Shown piece by piece: positions 1 to 11,794 of a stretch of 64,000 nt of DNA. Every line of letters begins with the position of its first letter. The first letter of the stretch is position 1. Made by a program: the position numbers and the translations under genes. The notes under the pieces are model-generated. The model was not told the origin of the DNA. It ran no database searches and was given only the letters and a program-made list of their open reading frames with translations. The stretch is from Apoderus coryli (lineage: Eukaryota > Arthropoda > Insecta > Coleoptera > Attelabidae): assembly GCA_911728435.2 (NCBI GenBank), contig OU452208.1, positions 1,860,001-1,924,000 of the forward strand, written 5' to 3'.

Positions 1-360
1 TTCATGCCACCCAACGGACATATAAAAGTAAATCACTTTCACTAGCAATTCCTGTGTGAGTCAGAACACAAAATGCTATTAAATAATATAGTGGTGAATC
101 TCATTATTCACGGACAAAGAAGGGTTGTTGCGATTTAGAGGTTGTGTAGTAGTGGTTGTGGCATATTTTACTATTTAACAATATTATGATTCACTGGAGA
201 TTTTTGAGGTATACAGGCAGGGCCGCCGCTAAGGTTGGCCGCCCATCTGCAACTCAATATATGCCGCCGCTCTTCTCGTCTATGTACAAGGTGAGCAAAA
301 CGCGTTATGTTATGAGAAAATGAAAAAGGTAAATAAATTCTGAAAACAGGTTCTTAAATG
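1..360. other. No gene recognised
   Basis: AT-rich sequence without a supported coding region. A GC-rich patch near 218-280 repeats the word gccgccgct and could be the worn end of a DNA transposon, but I could not find a matching opposite end. The stretch from about 285 resembles 54519-54600, which suggests it belongs to the mariner relic that follows. Confidence 0.4.
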
Positions 361-786
361 GGATTAGGTAAGCTCCATTTTAAACCAAATTTAAATACTT
401 TTACGAAGGTGTTTATCCAGTGAACAATATTTGCAATTTCTTCAAGAACAACGTCCTGTGATTCTCGAAAATGTACCATTACAGGTACGAGCAAATATCT
501 TTTTCCAGCATGAATCATCCAAGAATTTTTAAATGATATTTTCGAGGAAAATTGGATAGGTTAAATGGACCAATACAGTGGCCGCCTAAATCACCTAATT
601 TGACCCTATGGGGAACATTGAAAAATAAAGTTTATAAAACGCCAACCTATAACTTAGAACATTTATAGGAAACAATTAGAAATGCATGCAATGCAAACTC
701 TCAAGAGAAATCTCATGTAACGCCTCAGGAAGATTAGATCAGAGTTTAGAAGGAGTAGGTGGTCACATTGAAAATTTGTTGTAGTG
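361..786 (+). pseudogene. Mariner-like transposase relic (3' part)
   Basis: Translating the plus strand in shifting frames gives the second half of a mariner-superfamily transposase. Visible pieces are FLQEQRPVILENVPLQVRAN, then FFQHES where the family has a QHDGAPPH-type motif with the second catalytic Asp, then a degraded 'PPRSPDLTPLDFFLWG' region, and a C-terminal part ending in GGHIENLL before a TAG stop. Several stops and frameshifts break it, so it is dead. Upstream sequence at 285-400 shares similarity with 54519-54600, so both probably come from related elements. The 5' half of the gene is missing. The assignment to the DD41D-like group is inference from the residues around the third Asp. 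Confidence 0.7.
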
Positions 787-1702
787 ATTGATTTCCTGTA
801 ATTAATTAGTTGTAACCTATAGTATAATTTGTTTAATTCTTTGGACATAGTTACTATCAAATAGTATCATCTGTTTTTTTTTAATTTTTAATAAATAATT
901 ATTATTAACAGTTAATGTTTAATTATTAGTGAGACTACACTAAAAGGCATGTAATAACGTAACTTCTTTCTTGATTGTATATCAACAAACAGTTTGACTT
1001 ATATTACACGAATTCTATTTATCAACCATTTATTTTAAGTTTAATTATTGACAGATATAATTGCAGTTTGTTTCCAAAGCTTGTTTAAAAATTTGTAAGG
1101 GATGCGAATATTTTTTCTACAATTTTACTTATAATAATTTTTTAACGAATAAATCTTTTCTTTACAAACGTTCGTTGTTGAGAAAAAATAGTTCTTTTGA
1201 ATTATGCAACAATATATTTCTCAAAAAATAAAATAAAAAAAAAGTTGATGACGTCGTTTAGGTACTTAGGTTTCCAAATTTAAACCTATGAAAAATTATT
1301 CAATATTTCGGATGAGTTTAAGAACTCTTTTTCAAAACCCTTGCCTACGCTCAATGTTTTCTAAAAGTTAATCAGCATCTAGAGATATCCTGTAGTATTT
1401 TTGTACCAAATTTGGTTAAATATGTTAAGTAGTTTTTGAGTTATCTTGGATACAGACATTTTTTTAAAACTTTTTATTTACGTATAAAATGACCGAAAAC
1501 ACATATTTGCGGTGCTATTAAAAAACAAAAATTGATCAAACTATGAGCCTCCATATACATAATATGATATGGAAAGCTAAAAAAGTATTATTAACACAGT
1601 TTATATACAGTTACTTCACATCGTGTCGGCACCTTTGTTACCTCTGTCTTAAAAGCAATTCGCCGCCGCTTATAGTTATAGTATAGTATCTTATAGTATA
1701 TA
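787..1702. other. Unannotated AT-rich DNA
   Basis: No supported gene, RNA or clear repeat. Short open frames on both strands look like chance. The sequence ends at the TA dinucleotide (1701-1702) that forms the left target site of the mariner element that follows. Confidence 0.4.
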
Positions 1703-2067
1703 CAGGGTGGTCCAACGAAAAGTTTGCACCTAGCTTTTCTCTTTTTTTTGTAGTCGAATGCGAAAATGCTCGGACACGTCGATTTTGCTTTTGAGGGGGA
1801 CACATTTTAAACATATTTTTCGATCTGCGCCTTTAACCCCCTAGCGGGGGTGAGTAACAACCCTAAAATTTTAAATGGAAAGAGGGGTCTAATGACATAT
1901 CATTTGAAAGGACACAAAATTGTCTTTCTAATGATACCCTATTTGTCGAATTTTACTAAAACAGTTAATACGAAAACGACTTTAAAGACATTAAGCCGAT
2001 AATTTTGGTATTAATGAGAAATACAAATAAGTTTTAATTATTACGACTGAAAACAACTACAATCATT
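1703..2067 (+). repeat. Left terminal inverted repeat of the mariner
   Basis: The first 365 bp of the element reappear inverted at 3425-3789. The match runs essentially unbroken for about 340 bp. A few substitutions accumulate in the last 25 bp near the inner end. It includes a GC-rich palindromic patch (ccccctagcggggg) around 1838-1851. Confidence 0.92.
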
Positions 2068-2271
2068 TCTAAATTATTTACTTTGAAGAAAAACGGGATT
2101 TCAAAAACACTATCTTATTTATCAGAACTAAATTCCTCACTAATCGTTTGCGTTTTTTGTTGAAATAAAAACTGCAGATACGTGTAGGAAAAGAATTTAC
2201 ACCGTTTATTTTAGTCTTTTCATTGATTCAGTTTGGTTGCTTCTCAAGTTATTTTACTTTTACCGTACAAA

Positions 2272-3345
2272 ATGATTTATTCCATTCTAGAACGAGTTGA
2301 AATTGTTAAACTTTATTTTCAAAATAATAGTAGTGCTAGACTTACGGCTCGCTTATTTAATGAGAGACATCCCGATAAAAATGTGAATGATGTGTACGTT
2401 GGCAAGTTAGTTAAAAAGTTTGTAGATACCGGATCTGTCTGTAATGTAAAACACCAGCCGCAGAAACCGATCAGAAATGAAGCTGTGGAAGTCGCTGTTT
2501 TAGGGCATGTTGAAATGGATCATAGTCAAAGTACCCGTCAACTAGCTGAAGCCTCAGGTGTCTCCCGTTCGTCCATAATACGAATTTTAAAAGCGTACAA
2601 ATTTCATCCGTACAAAATCAAATTAGTACAGGAACTAAATGAGGATGATCCTGATAGAAGGCTGCAATTTTGTGAAGCAATGAGCCAGCGTTTAATTGAA
2701 GATCCGCAATTATTATTTAACATTTGTTTTTCCGACGAATGCACATTTTATTTGAATGGAGCTGTAAATAGGCACAATTGCCGTTACTGGGATGACAGTA
2801 ACCCACATTTATTCCGTGAGGTTCATACCCAGTATCCTCAAAAAATAAACGTCTGGTGTGGCATATTAGGAAATCATATTATAGGACCACTTTTTATTCC
2901 TGGAAATTTAACTGGTGAAGTGTACCTAAACATGCTTGAAGACACAATTGATCCTTTAATAACACAAATAATAGAAGATGACCAAAATCATACTGCTGAT
3001 CGGCTTTATTTCCAGCAAGATGGAGCACCTCCGCACTATGTGGCTCCTGTAAGACAGTTCTTAGATGACCGGTTCCCTGGACGGTGGATTGGAAGGAGGG
3101 GCCCAATTGAATGGCCTGCCAGGTCACCGGATTTATCGCCTTTAGACTTTTTTCTTTGGGGGCACTTAAAAAATAAATGTTTTGCCACGAAGCCCGAGTC
3201 CATAGAAGATCTTCGCCAACGCATTACAGAAGAGTGCAGAAACATAACACCTGATATGCTACAAAATGTTAGAAATAGATTTGAACAAAATCTGTATTAT
3301 TGTATGGAATCAAATGGGTCACATTTTCAACATTTGTTAATGTAA
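2272..3345 (+). CDS. Mariner-superfamily transposase, DD41D spacing
   Basis: This encodes the 357-residue transposase that would cut and re-insert the surrounding element. I start it at the ATG at 2272. The open frame reaches back to 2233, but only through a TTG codon. The N-terminal 110 residues fit the paired helix-turn-helix DNA-binding region of this family (for example FNERHPDKNV and a second helix region near SGVSRSSIIRILKAYKFHPY). The catalytic triad is visible: D155 in FSDECTF, D250 in FQQDGAPPHY and D292 in SPDLSPLDFFLWG. There are 41 residues between the second and third Asp, so the spacing is DD41D and not the DD34D of Mos1. No stop or frameshift interrupts it, and the length is normal for the family. 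It lies between matched TIRs and so has a substrate in place. Whether it is active cannot be judged from sequence alone. Confidence 0.93.
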   Translation: MIYSILERVEIVKLYFQNNSSARLTARLFNERHPDKNVNDVYVGKLVKKFVDTGSVCNVKHQPQKPIRNEAVEVAVLGHVEMDHSQSTRQLAEASGVSRSSIIRILKAYKFHPYKIKLVQELNEDDPDRRLQFCEAMSQRLIEDPQLLFNICFSDECTFYLNGAVNRHNCRYWDDSNPHLFREVHTQYPQKINVWCGILGNHIIGPLFIPGNLTGEVYLNMLEDTIDPLITQIIEDDQNHTADRLYFQQDGAPPHYVAPVRQFLDDRFPGRWIGRRGPIEWPARSPDLSPLDFFLWGHLKNKCFATKPESIEDLRQRITEECRNITPDMLQNVRNRFEQNLYYCMESNGSHFQHLLM

Positions 3346-3424
3346 CGTTTTAATAAATCAATTTAACAGCTTGTTTACTTTTTTTACAAAGCAATGTTAA
3401 AACTAACAAACATTGGAATGTACT

Positions 3425-3789
3425 AACGATTGCAGGTGTTTTCACTCGCAATAATTAAAACTTATTTGTATTTCTCATTAATACCAAAATTATCGGCTTA
3501 ATGTCTTTAAAGTCGTTTTCGTATTAACTGTTTTAGTAAAATTCGACAAATAGGGTATCATTAGAAAGACAATTTTGTGTCCTTTCAAATGATATGTCAT
3601 TAGACCCCTCTTTCCATTTAAAATTTTAGGGTTGTTACTCACCCCCGCTAGGGGGTTAAAGGCGCAGATCGAAAAATATGTTTAAAATGTGTCCCCCTCA
3701 AAAGCAAAATCGACGTGTCCGAGCATTTTCGCATTCGACTACAAAAAAAAGAGAAAAGCTAGGTGCAAACTTTTCGTTGGACCACCCTG
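3425..3789 (-). repeat. Right terminal inverted repeat of the mariner
   Basis: Reverse-complement copy of 1703-2067, ending in ...CCACCCTG and followed by TA. It begins about 80 bp after the transposase stop codon, so the gene fills almost all the space between the arms. Confidence 0.92.
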
Positions 3790-3791
3790 TA

Positions 3792-5261
3792 TAGTAGCGG
3801 GCCCAAATGTGGCTGGGATTGCGACGAGTCGATACCGTTTTTAGCGTCTACTGACCCTTCTTAACTATAGTTATTATTCTATTTTATTAGTGTTCTGCTT
3901 TGACTGCCCATGTGCGGTGCACACTTCGAACACACGTAGCGGCTGCCCTGTATACAGGGTATGCAATATTACTCAAGACTATGAAGTCGATTGAAATACA
4001 AAACCGATAATTAAATAGCTCGTTTTTTTTTATCATATTTATGTTTAAAGCTTTTAATTTGTTATCGATATCGATAAAGTTTAACAGTTAGTTTTTATCT
4101 TGAATATATTGGTCAATACCGTTTTTGCTATTACACTAATCTCCTCGTATATAAACGTATTGTTGTAAAATCCCAACATTAAATTTGTTCTACGAAGCCA
4201 TTCTATTAATGTTATAAGATGTAATAAAAAATTAAGTGTAAGCTTTAACGCTGCTAAAAAAGCTTCTCTTTTTTTATTCGATGGTAATCGTTTATACACA
4301 TTTTATACTATAGGTTGTATTTTATTGAATTACAAAAGATCTTACTTTTATGTTTGGGTTGGGTTTTATATCTTGCATGTACAGGATGTCTTCAGCATGA
4401 AAGTTAGAACAATATTTTTTGTTACCTTGTGTGGTTATAGCTTCCTTAGCCCTAGGCTACAGTTTTCCAACAATATGTTGGTTATGTTTACTATATGTTT
4501 CTTATCTTATGTGTATAAGTACCATTTAGTACGCGAACAAATAGTATAATAATGTAACAAATTCTAAAAATAAAACATTTCTTATTTTTGATGTACAAGA
4601 TGTTTGTTTTACACCCTGTACATTGCCCGGTTTGTAAAATATGTTGGTGGGGCTTACTTAACAGAAGTTATTGTCTACATTTTATTATAGTACCCTTACT
4701 TTTACCGTAAAAAAAGTTATTAAAGACTTTAAGTGCGGATATAAACTCACATATAACCATTTAGAATTATGATAGGCCTTTGAGCGTTCTAGAAATATAC
4801 AGTGTTAACCAAAGAACGCGCTATATATAGCTTGCTTTTGGGATTGAAGTCAAGCTGCTTCTGGCGTCTCCAGTAACAATCCAGGCCAAAACACTATCCT
4901 TGCCTTCACTACAGACGTTAAAAACGTACGAGAACATTCGACGCGTCAAGTTTTTGAGGAGCATCAGCGTCGACTATACATGCGATGAGACAGCTTCGAA
5001 AGGAGAGATGGTGCAGCTCACCTACAACAGCCGGTAAATGGTGCTGGTGATTGGGTGTGAGATTGCAGCTTTGTGACAAAATTTGAGGCTCTAGGGTCGG
5101 TCTTTTTAGCCATCTTAGGGTTCACAATCACTACAGAAATTCCTGAGTTGGAATAATTCATACACGCGAGTGATTGCTAATGATAATGATGTCAAACTAT
5201 TGTAAATATTTCAATGTTAATTATTATGGTGGTTTTCCACTTTCTCAATCCTATGTATCTC
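3792..5261. other. Unannotated DNA with scattered TIR-like ends
   Basis: No gene recognised. ACAGGGT-type words near 3958 and 4610 look like loose mariner/MITE ends. A slightly GC-richer patch at about 4850-5110 has no frame or motif I can identify. Confidence 0.4.
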
Positions 5262-6349
5262 AAGATATTTGCATTTTCTCCTGGAAATTAACTAGACCTA
5301 CTGTATGTATACAGGGTGTTCCACCGGGAACGATCTGAAATCGATCTGTATACAGAGGGTGTCTCGAAATTAACTTAAAATAATTTAAGGGGACATTCTA
5401 CAAGCGACACTAAGATTTTTTTTCATATGAAAATATATCGAAAAACGCTTTGATTTTCAGATACAGGGTGTTATTTGTAAATTCCTGACGATAGGTTTTC
5501 AGTAATATTTCCGAAACGCGTCTCGATATCAAAATGAAGTTTGGCACACTTACGTATCTTTGTAGGATTATTAAAAATATGATATCCCATAGTCAGGAAA
5601 ATGTCAGGGGTGGGTTAGGCTGGGTTGTCCCAACTTTTTTTTGAGCGCTTTTTTTATTTTTTCTGAAAATAATAATAAATTTGAGAAAAATGTTCACTTG
5701 TTTCATAACGCTAGAAGAAGCCGTTTTCAATATAAATGATTTTGAAAATTTATTTATTATACGGCTATGATAATACAAGAAACAGGGTGGAAATTCGTAT
5801 TAAGCGTTGACACAATAACTTCTCCCTTACCTACAAAGATACTTAAGTGTGCCAAATGATATCGATACGCGTATCGGAAATATTACTAAAAACACATCGT
5901 TAGGAATTTACAAATAACACCCTGTATCTGAAAAACGAAGCATTTTTCTATATATGTTCATATAAAAAAAATCTTATTTTCGCTTGTAGCCTAACCCACC
6001 CCTGACATTTTCCTAACCATGGGATACCATATTTTTTAATAATCCTACAAAGATACGTAAGTGTGCCAAATTTCATTTTGACATCGAGACGCGTTTCGGA
6101 AATATTACTGAAAACCTATCGTCAGGAATTTACAAATAACACCCTGTATCTGAAAATCAAAGCGTTTTTCGATATATGTTCATATGAAAAAAAATCTTAG
6201 TGTCGCTTGTAGAATGTCCCCTTAAATTATTTTAAGTTAATTTCGAGACACCCTCTGCATACAGATCGATTTCAGATCGTTCCCGGTGGAACACCCTGTA
6301 TACATACAGTAGGTCTAGTTAATTTCCAGGAGAAAATGCAAATATCTTT
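5262..6349. repeat. Foldback element with about 360-bp inverted arms
   Basis: The left arm (5262-5620) returns inverted at 5990-6349 with high similarity, including the outer GATATTTGCATTTTCTCC, an ACAGGGTGTTCC word, and inner sequence up to a gggttagg. The 370-bp spacer holds another, more diverged copy of the inner arm segment (about 5829-5989) in the same orientation as the right arm. I see no coding sequence. The ACAGGGTG words suggest a non-autonomous mariner-type element whose ends were duplicated, but I could not fix a target duplication. Confidence 0.85.
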
Positions 6350-6510
6350 ACTTTTACTAAAAACCTATCTTTAGGAATTTACAAATAACACCCTGATCTA
6401 AAAAACGAAGCGTTTTTGGATAGGTATATGTTCATATGACAAAAAATCTTATTTTGGTTTTAGAATGTCCCGTTAAATTATTTTAAGTGAATTTCGAGAC
6501 ACCCTGTATA
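6350..6510 (+). repeat. Extra diverged copy of the foldback arm
   Basis: Directly after the foldback, about 160 bp repeats the outer part of the right arm (the aggaatttacaaataacacc block through the cgagacaccctgtata end). It has small deletions and more substitutions. This makes at least four copies of the segment, in mixed orientation, within 1.3 kb. Confidence 0.75.
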
Positions 6511-7072
6511 GAAAACTATACATAGGAGAATGTTGAGAATTTATGTCGACGGGGGCAGATGAGGCAAAATAATTATAAGTGATTGACACTTCCGGTAGGT
6601 AGGTGTCAACTGTCAACTTGCTTATTTCAAATGGAACACCGTATATATTATTACGCCTAAATCTTACCGTTTCTGGCTTATTTCAGGTTTTATGTCAAAA
6701 ATGACATTTGCGGCCTTATAAATCATTTTTCGTATAAGGAAACCTTTATCAATTGATTTAGACACTATTTCTATCTCAAAAATAGCCATTTTATGAGAAC
6801 TTTGAACTGTTTTGGTAAATATTATAAAATATCACATCAAACATGAAAATGATTAAACTGTCAAAAGTCAATATTTTTAAATAGAAACTCTAGTTTTGCC
6901 GTATTAAGCAATAAAAATAAGGGTAAATTTGTATAAGATTGTATATATCTAAAATGTTTAGTTTTTGAAATATTGCCAAATGAGTAAATTGCATACGGTA
7001 AAAGTAAGTGTTCGAATTGACGACCTTGGACTTCGAGACATTTTACGCATCTGAGGCACTATTGTTCTTCTT
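6511..7072. other. Unannotated AT-rich DNA
   Basis: No gene or clear repeat. It runs up to the first copy of the tandem array. Confidence 0.4.
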
Positions 7073-8501
7073 CTTATTGACTGATGGTTCAAATTAACAA
7101 ATTCATTTCGCACCCGCTGCATACAATCTTCCATAGTTGTTACGGGCGTACTATATACTCGTTCGCGTAAATAATCGAGTCCGCGCGTAGTGCTCGTAAC
7201 TTCAAATTCGTTTACTGCTTGCAGCTGCAGTTGGCAAGGCTTGAAAGAACGAACATAAAGGGCCGCCCCAAAGTGATCCTTTTATGCCGTTGTATATTCG
7301 GTGGTAATAGAGAAATAGTAAATAAAGATTATCTTATTTACTCTTATTCAAAGGAGTCTGTTTAGTGCTGTGGATGCAACATTTTTGGAAAAACTGTTTT
7401 CACAAATATCTCCAAGATAGATGGATTTAGTCGTTCATCTTATTGACTGATGATTTAAGTTAACAAATTCATTTCGCACCCGCTGCATACAATCTTCCAT
7501 AGTTGTTACGGGCTTTATATACTCGTTCGCGTAAATAATCGAGTCCGCGCGTAGTGCTCGTAATTTCAAATTCGTTTTTTGCTTGCAGTTGCAGTCGGCA
7601 AGGCTTGAAAGAACGAACATAAAGGGCCACACCAAAGTGATCCTTTTATGCCGTTGTATATTCGGTGGTAATAGAGAAATAGTAACTAAAGATTATCTTA
7701 TTTACTCTTATTCAAAGGACTCTGTTTACTACTTTTGTTGCAACATTTTTTGAAAAACTGTTTTCACAAATATCTCCAAGATAGATGGATTTAGTCGTTC
7801 ATCTTATTGACTGATGATTTAAATTAACAAACTCATTTCGCACCCGCTGCATACAATCTTCCATAGTTGTTACGGGCGTACTATATACTCGTTCGCGTAA
7901 ATAATCGCTCCGCGTGTAGTGCTCGTAATTTCAAATTCGTTTACTGCTTGCAGCTGCAGTCGGCAAGGCTTGAAAGAACGAACATTAAGGGCCGCACCAA
8001 AGTGATCCTTTTATGCCGTTGTATATTCGGTGGTAATAGAGAAATAGTAGATAAAGATTATCTTATTTACTCTTATTCAAAGGACTCTGTTTAGTGCTTT
8101 GGATGCAACATTTTTGGAAAAACTGTTTAACTGTTTTCACAAATATCTCCAAGATAGATGGATTTAGTCGCTCATCTTATTGACTGATGATTTAAGTTAA
8201 CAAATTCATTTCGCACCCGCTGCATACAATCTTCCATAGTTGTTACGGGCGTACTATATACTCGTTCACGTAAATAATCCAGCCCGCGCGTAGTGCTCGT
8301 AATTTCAAATTCGTTTACTGCTTGCAGCTGCAGTCGGCAAGGCTTGAAAGAACGAACATAAAGGGCCGCGCCAAAGTGATCCTTTTATGTCGTTGCATAT
8401 TCGGTGTTAATAGAGAAATAGTAAATATTTACTCTGTTTACTGCTTTGGTTGGAACATTTTTGGAAAAACTGTTTTCACAAATATGTCCAAGATAGATGG
8501 C
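7073..8501. repeat. Four-copy tandem array, unit about 365 bp
   Basis: Units begin with cttattgactgatg at about 7073, 7439, 7803 and 8175, giving spacings of 366, 364 and 372 bp. The last copy is shortened (about 327 bp) by an internal deletion near 8425-8435. Copies differ by scattered substitutions and small indels and look over 90% alike by eye. The unit has no long open frame. It contains a CpG-richer block (cgttcgcgtaaataatcg) that stands out from the AT-rich surroundings. It could be a satellite fragment or the internal tandem repeat of an unseen element. Short ORFs that repeat across the units are by-products. Confidence 0.92.
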
Positions 8502-8883
8502 TTTTCTGAGTGTGATTGATAACAAGATATATTAAAATATGTTTAGACTAAAAAAATCGACAAACAACAAAAGCATATCAATGGTTGAACCAACACATTT
8601 TTTGTTTAGCTACTTTCAACTTTCCTATAGTAAGGGGCGTCAAAAATTTTGCTGGCACCCGGGCGCTCTTCGGTCTAGCTGGGGCCCTGCCAGTTATCTA
8701 ACACATATTCTTCTTCTACTTGATGGTCGAAGTAGTCAATGAGTAAACTTATCATTAAATTGATTTATTTTTTATGCTAACACCACTTTTAAAATGTTTA
8801 AACAAAGGATTTAAACCAAAAAAATTAAAAAATTTGGAAATGATGAAAGTGACAAATTGTTAAAAAATGGCATTTTTCCTTTT

Positions 8884-9193
8884 AAAGTTACTTTTCCGCA
8901 CGATTTTTCCAGTGTATTAAACTACAAACTTGAGCTATTTTTTTACCTTTCCATGGATTTTCAATTATTGACAGTTTTGCCTCTACCCTTTGGTTTTTGG
9001 AAATTTGAAGTACCTACTCATAGGAAAAAATGTGTACCTAACACATGCAGAAAGTGTCTTTCTTGGTACTGGCACTGCGCCGCGGTCGGTCAACTATCGT
9101 CTCGTGCGGAAAAGTACTACTTTCCGCACTTAGTGCAGAAAAGTTTCTTTTCCGCACGATTTTTCAAATGCATTAAACTGAAAATTTAAGCTG
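8884..9193 (+). repeat. Diverged direct repeat around a cttttccgcacgattttt core
   Basis: About 55 bp at 8884-8940 recurs at 9138-9193 with the core cttttccgcacgattttt followed by a shared cattaaact/gtattaaact tail. The open frame across both copies has no recognisable domain and I do not call it a gene. Confidence 0.6.
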
Positions 9194-9365
9194 TTACAAA
9201 ACTGCAGTTTAAAAATAGTTTAATGGTTTGAGAACGTATAATAAGTTTTCCCGTATGGTTTTTTATGGACTGGTAGGTACTCACTGAGCAGAGCACAAAA
9301 TAAACCAACTATTTTTTAAAACGACATGGTCGCCTTACGCGAGGGAAAACCCGTTACGAGGTTAT

Positions 9366-9709
9366 ATTCGCTTCTCGTAAAAATCGCGGTAGGCGGAAAA
9401 TATTAAGAAAAAATAGCGGATGTGCATACTAAATTCAAACAGAAGCGAATGTAGTATCTATAGTGGTCATAATGCTAATAAAGTGGAGCGAATGGGCATT
9501 CTCACGAAACATCCGCTTTTTTGGTTAGTAATATGCACGTTTGATTGACATATTCGTCGTTTTTTGTAATGTAACATTCGCTATTCTTCCTAAGTTCTTG
9601 GTGTTTATAAATGGACCCAGGCGCTCATTCGCTATTTTAAATATAATAATTATTGTGGAAAACGTTCTATCAATGCTAAACATTCAAAATAAAAAAATGC
9701 ACATTCGCT
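9366..9709. other. Cluster of AGCGAAT / ATTCGCT words
   Basis: Eight copies or one-base variants of the heptamer fall within 345 bp, in both orientations: about 9366, 9414, 9444, 9487, 9511, 9576, 9627 and 9703. Spacing is irregular. The outer copies sit in a loosely inverted context (tagcggatgtgcata against atgcacattcgctg), so a worn foldback element is one explanation. A protein-binding cluster is another. Confidence 0.45.
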
Positions 9710-10419
9710 GTTTTTCATTGGCACCGCGTATTCCTCAAGTCAAAAGTTTTAGATAGGCTAAATAACTTCTAGAGGTTCTTATCAGATATCCTCTCTTTAA
9801 TTTTGTCGACATTAAGATATTTAAGACACTCTGTAAAGGTATTTCCGATAATTTAATTTATAAGAATGTCGCTCTTTTGTTTAACCAGTTAAAGTTCAAA
9901 TGCGTGTTCAGTTAATGTATTTTACAATTCCATGTGTTTTTTCTTCTACGGATTCTCTATATACAGAGGGTTATAACCCGCCCATCAACTTTCAACAAGT
10001 TGGACAATATATATGCTTGCTACGCTTCTTTGTTTACTTAAACTATTATCATTCAATATTTGGCTAAATAGATGAAAAATGTGTGCCTTAAAAGGTTTGT
10101 TTATTAAAAGTTTTGTTCTTTTTTCTTCTTCACTAAATACCCATTATGTATGTACAGCGACTTTCAGAGTTAATAATTTTTAGTGGATAAAGGTAGGTAT
10201 AAGATATTGCCCTATTGTATTTATTTGGTTATACACGGTGTCCCTCTGGGAAAGACCGTGAGTATTGAGAAAAGTACAAATCGGAAGCTCCACAGGACCA
10301 GATTACTAAAATATTTTTAAGATGGTAATTATTGCTTATTTTAAATGGAACATTGGAACATTTTGTTGGGACTGTTAAAAGGCTGTATTATTCTAAGTCG
10401 CAACTCTAGCGAGTGGCAA
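9710..10419. other. No gene recognised
   Basis: AT-rich DNA. A ttatacacggtgtccc word near 10229 may be the worn terminal repeat of the mariner relic that follows on the minus strand. Confidence 0.4.
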
Positions 10420-11011
10420 AATTTCTAGGAATGTTTCTACCGCGTTTTGAAGAATATCGTAAGTAATTTTCACCATTCACATTTTCGTCGTACATAAAAT
10501 AGCGTACTTCTTGGCTCATTACCAAACAAAACACATTTATTCCAAATTGTACTTCATTTTCAACTTCCAGCACCATAATATGTGGATTTTTAGAAGGCCC
10601 AAAATGTCGATTTCCCTGTTATAGACAAAACTTTGCCTAATCAGTTCAAATTATGGTTTCTAAGAATCCGCCATGGTCTTTTGAGATTTTGAGGAATATA
10701 TCTTCGCAGAAGTTTACCCTACGGGGACCGTCACCTGCCTAATTTTCGCAGTCTTATGAATGAAAAAGGGTGTAGCTTATGACGGTGTGATATGGTTTGT
10801 GTGGCTTGAGGATTTGCGTGAAGATATCCCAGTATGGTAATTTGACTATCTTCATCGCCAGTTACTGGCTTAACTCTCATAATGGGTCTAGCCACATTCG
10901 ATCGGAGCGGATAACGTTCGTTGAACATATCGACAGCAGCGTGGTCATTTCGATTATATCTTTATCAAAAATAATGATCGCTTCAGATTTATCACATAGT
11001 AGATCAGCCAT
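10420..11011 (-). pseudogene. Mariner-like transposase relic
   Basis: Read on the minus strand from an ATG at 11011, the sequence gives a family-like N-terminus, then after a frameshift near 10930 the FNERYP...ARPI helix-turn-helix linker, then LGYLHANPQATQTISHRH and LHPFSFIRLRKLG. This corresponds to the segment of the intact transposase at 2272 that precedes its catalytic region. Further down, FGPSKNPHI, INVFCLVMSQEV and VNGENYLRY match the stretch between the first and second catalytic Asp. The two catalytic regions I could check are missing or destroyed, and stops are frequent. It is an old copy with recognisable but low similarity. Confidence 0.72.
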
Positions 11012-11794
11012 TTTAAATATTAGAGCAAAAATATTGACATAAACTATATTCGGTCTGATACAAAAATAGCAACTACTCATTAGATTATTGCCATCTTACC
11101 ACAGATTTATTTGTCAGGAGGTCAATGGAAGCCATTTTCATTCATTTAAAGCTGTCATTGATATGTCAAAAAATGTATAACTCATTCTATTATAGTATTG
11201 TGCCAAATTACATCACAATATACCAAACGGTTCAGAAGGGGACCGGACTTTCGGACCTCACTGTAGCATTTAGAAAATGCATCAGTTGGTGCGCGTATAC
11301 CGGGTACATTTTTATTATTTAGATTTTTTTTTTAATTTTTTAGGTACGTTTAAAATTATGCAGATCCTTGAGAAGGGTTATAAACGTCCCTTTCGGCATC
11401 AATAATAATGAACAACTTTCAATTGATAAATATTACCCAATTTATTATTAATGGCTTAGAGGTGTCAGAAAAATAACGGAGTGAATTTGGCAGGCAGAGC
11501 ACAGCATAATAAGTACAGTATTCCCAGTCCACGTTGGCACTTTAAACTAAATAATTTCAAACTGTGACGTAAGACGCCGTCATTTTGGGTTAAAAATCAG
11601 GTCCTGACTAAAAATAATTATAGTTTTCGGTTTCTAACCACGCAGTACTGTATTTTTATTTTTGTAAAAATATTTACGTAACTACATAATAATATCGCTG
11701 TCAATTTCAGAAGTATTTGAGGCGTCATAGTGATTGAAAACAGCCTTGAGTGGTGCTTTCAGGTAAATGTTGACATGATTGTGTTATTTTTAAT
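11012..11794. other. No gene recognised
   Basis: AT-rich DNA without supported features; short ORFs on both strands appear to be chance. Confidence 0.4.

Larger units (their letters stand above)
1703..3789 (+). mobile_element. Apparently intact DD41D-type mariner with long TIRs
   Basis: A 2087-bp element starts CAGGGTGGTCC and ends GGACCACCCTG. It is flanked by TA at 1701-1702 and 3790-3791, the target duplication expected of the Tc1/mariner superfamily. Its two ends are inverted copies of about 365 bp that look nearly identical by eye; the few differences lie at the inner ends. It carries one uninterrupted transposase gene. TIRs of this length are unusual for mariners, where about 30 bp is typical. 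The nearly identical arms plus the open gene suggest a recent insertion. It is the only DNA transposon in the window that looks potentially autonomous. Confidence 0.93.

Noticed and set aside
7073..8501. Hammerhead in the tandem repeat, because each unit has ctgatga
   Set aside because: No pairing stem II and no GAAA follows within a suitable distance.
8640..8700. GC-rich ggcacccgggcgctcttcgg as a hAT end
   Set aside because: Similar in flavour to hAT termini but no partner end or 8-bp duplication was found.
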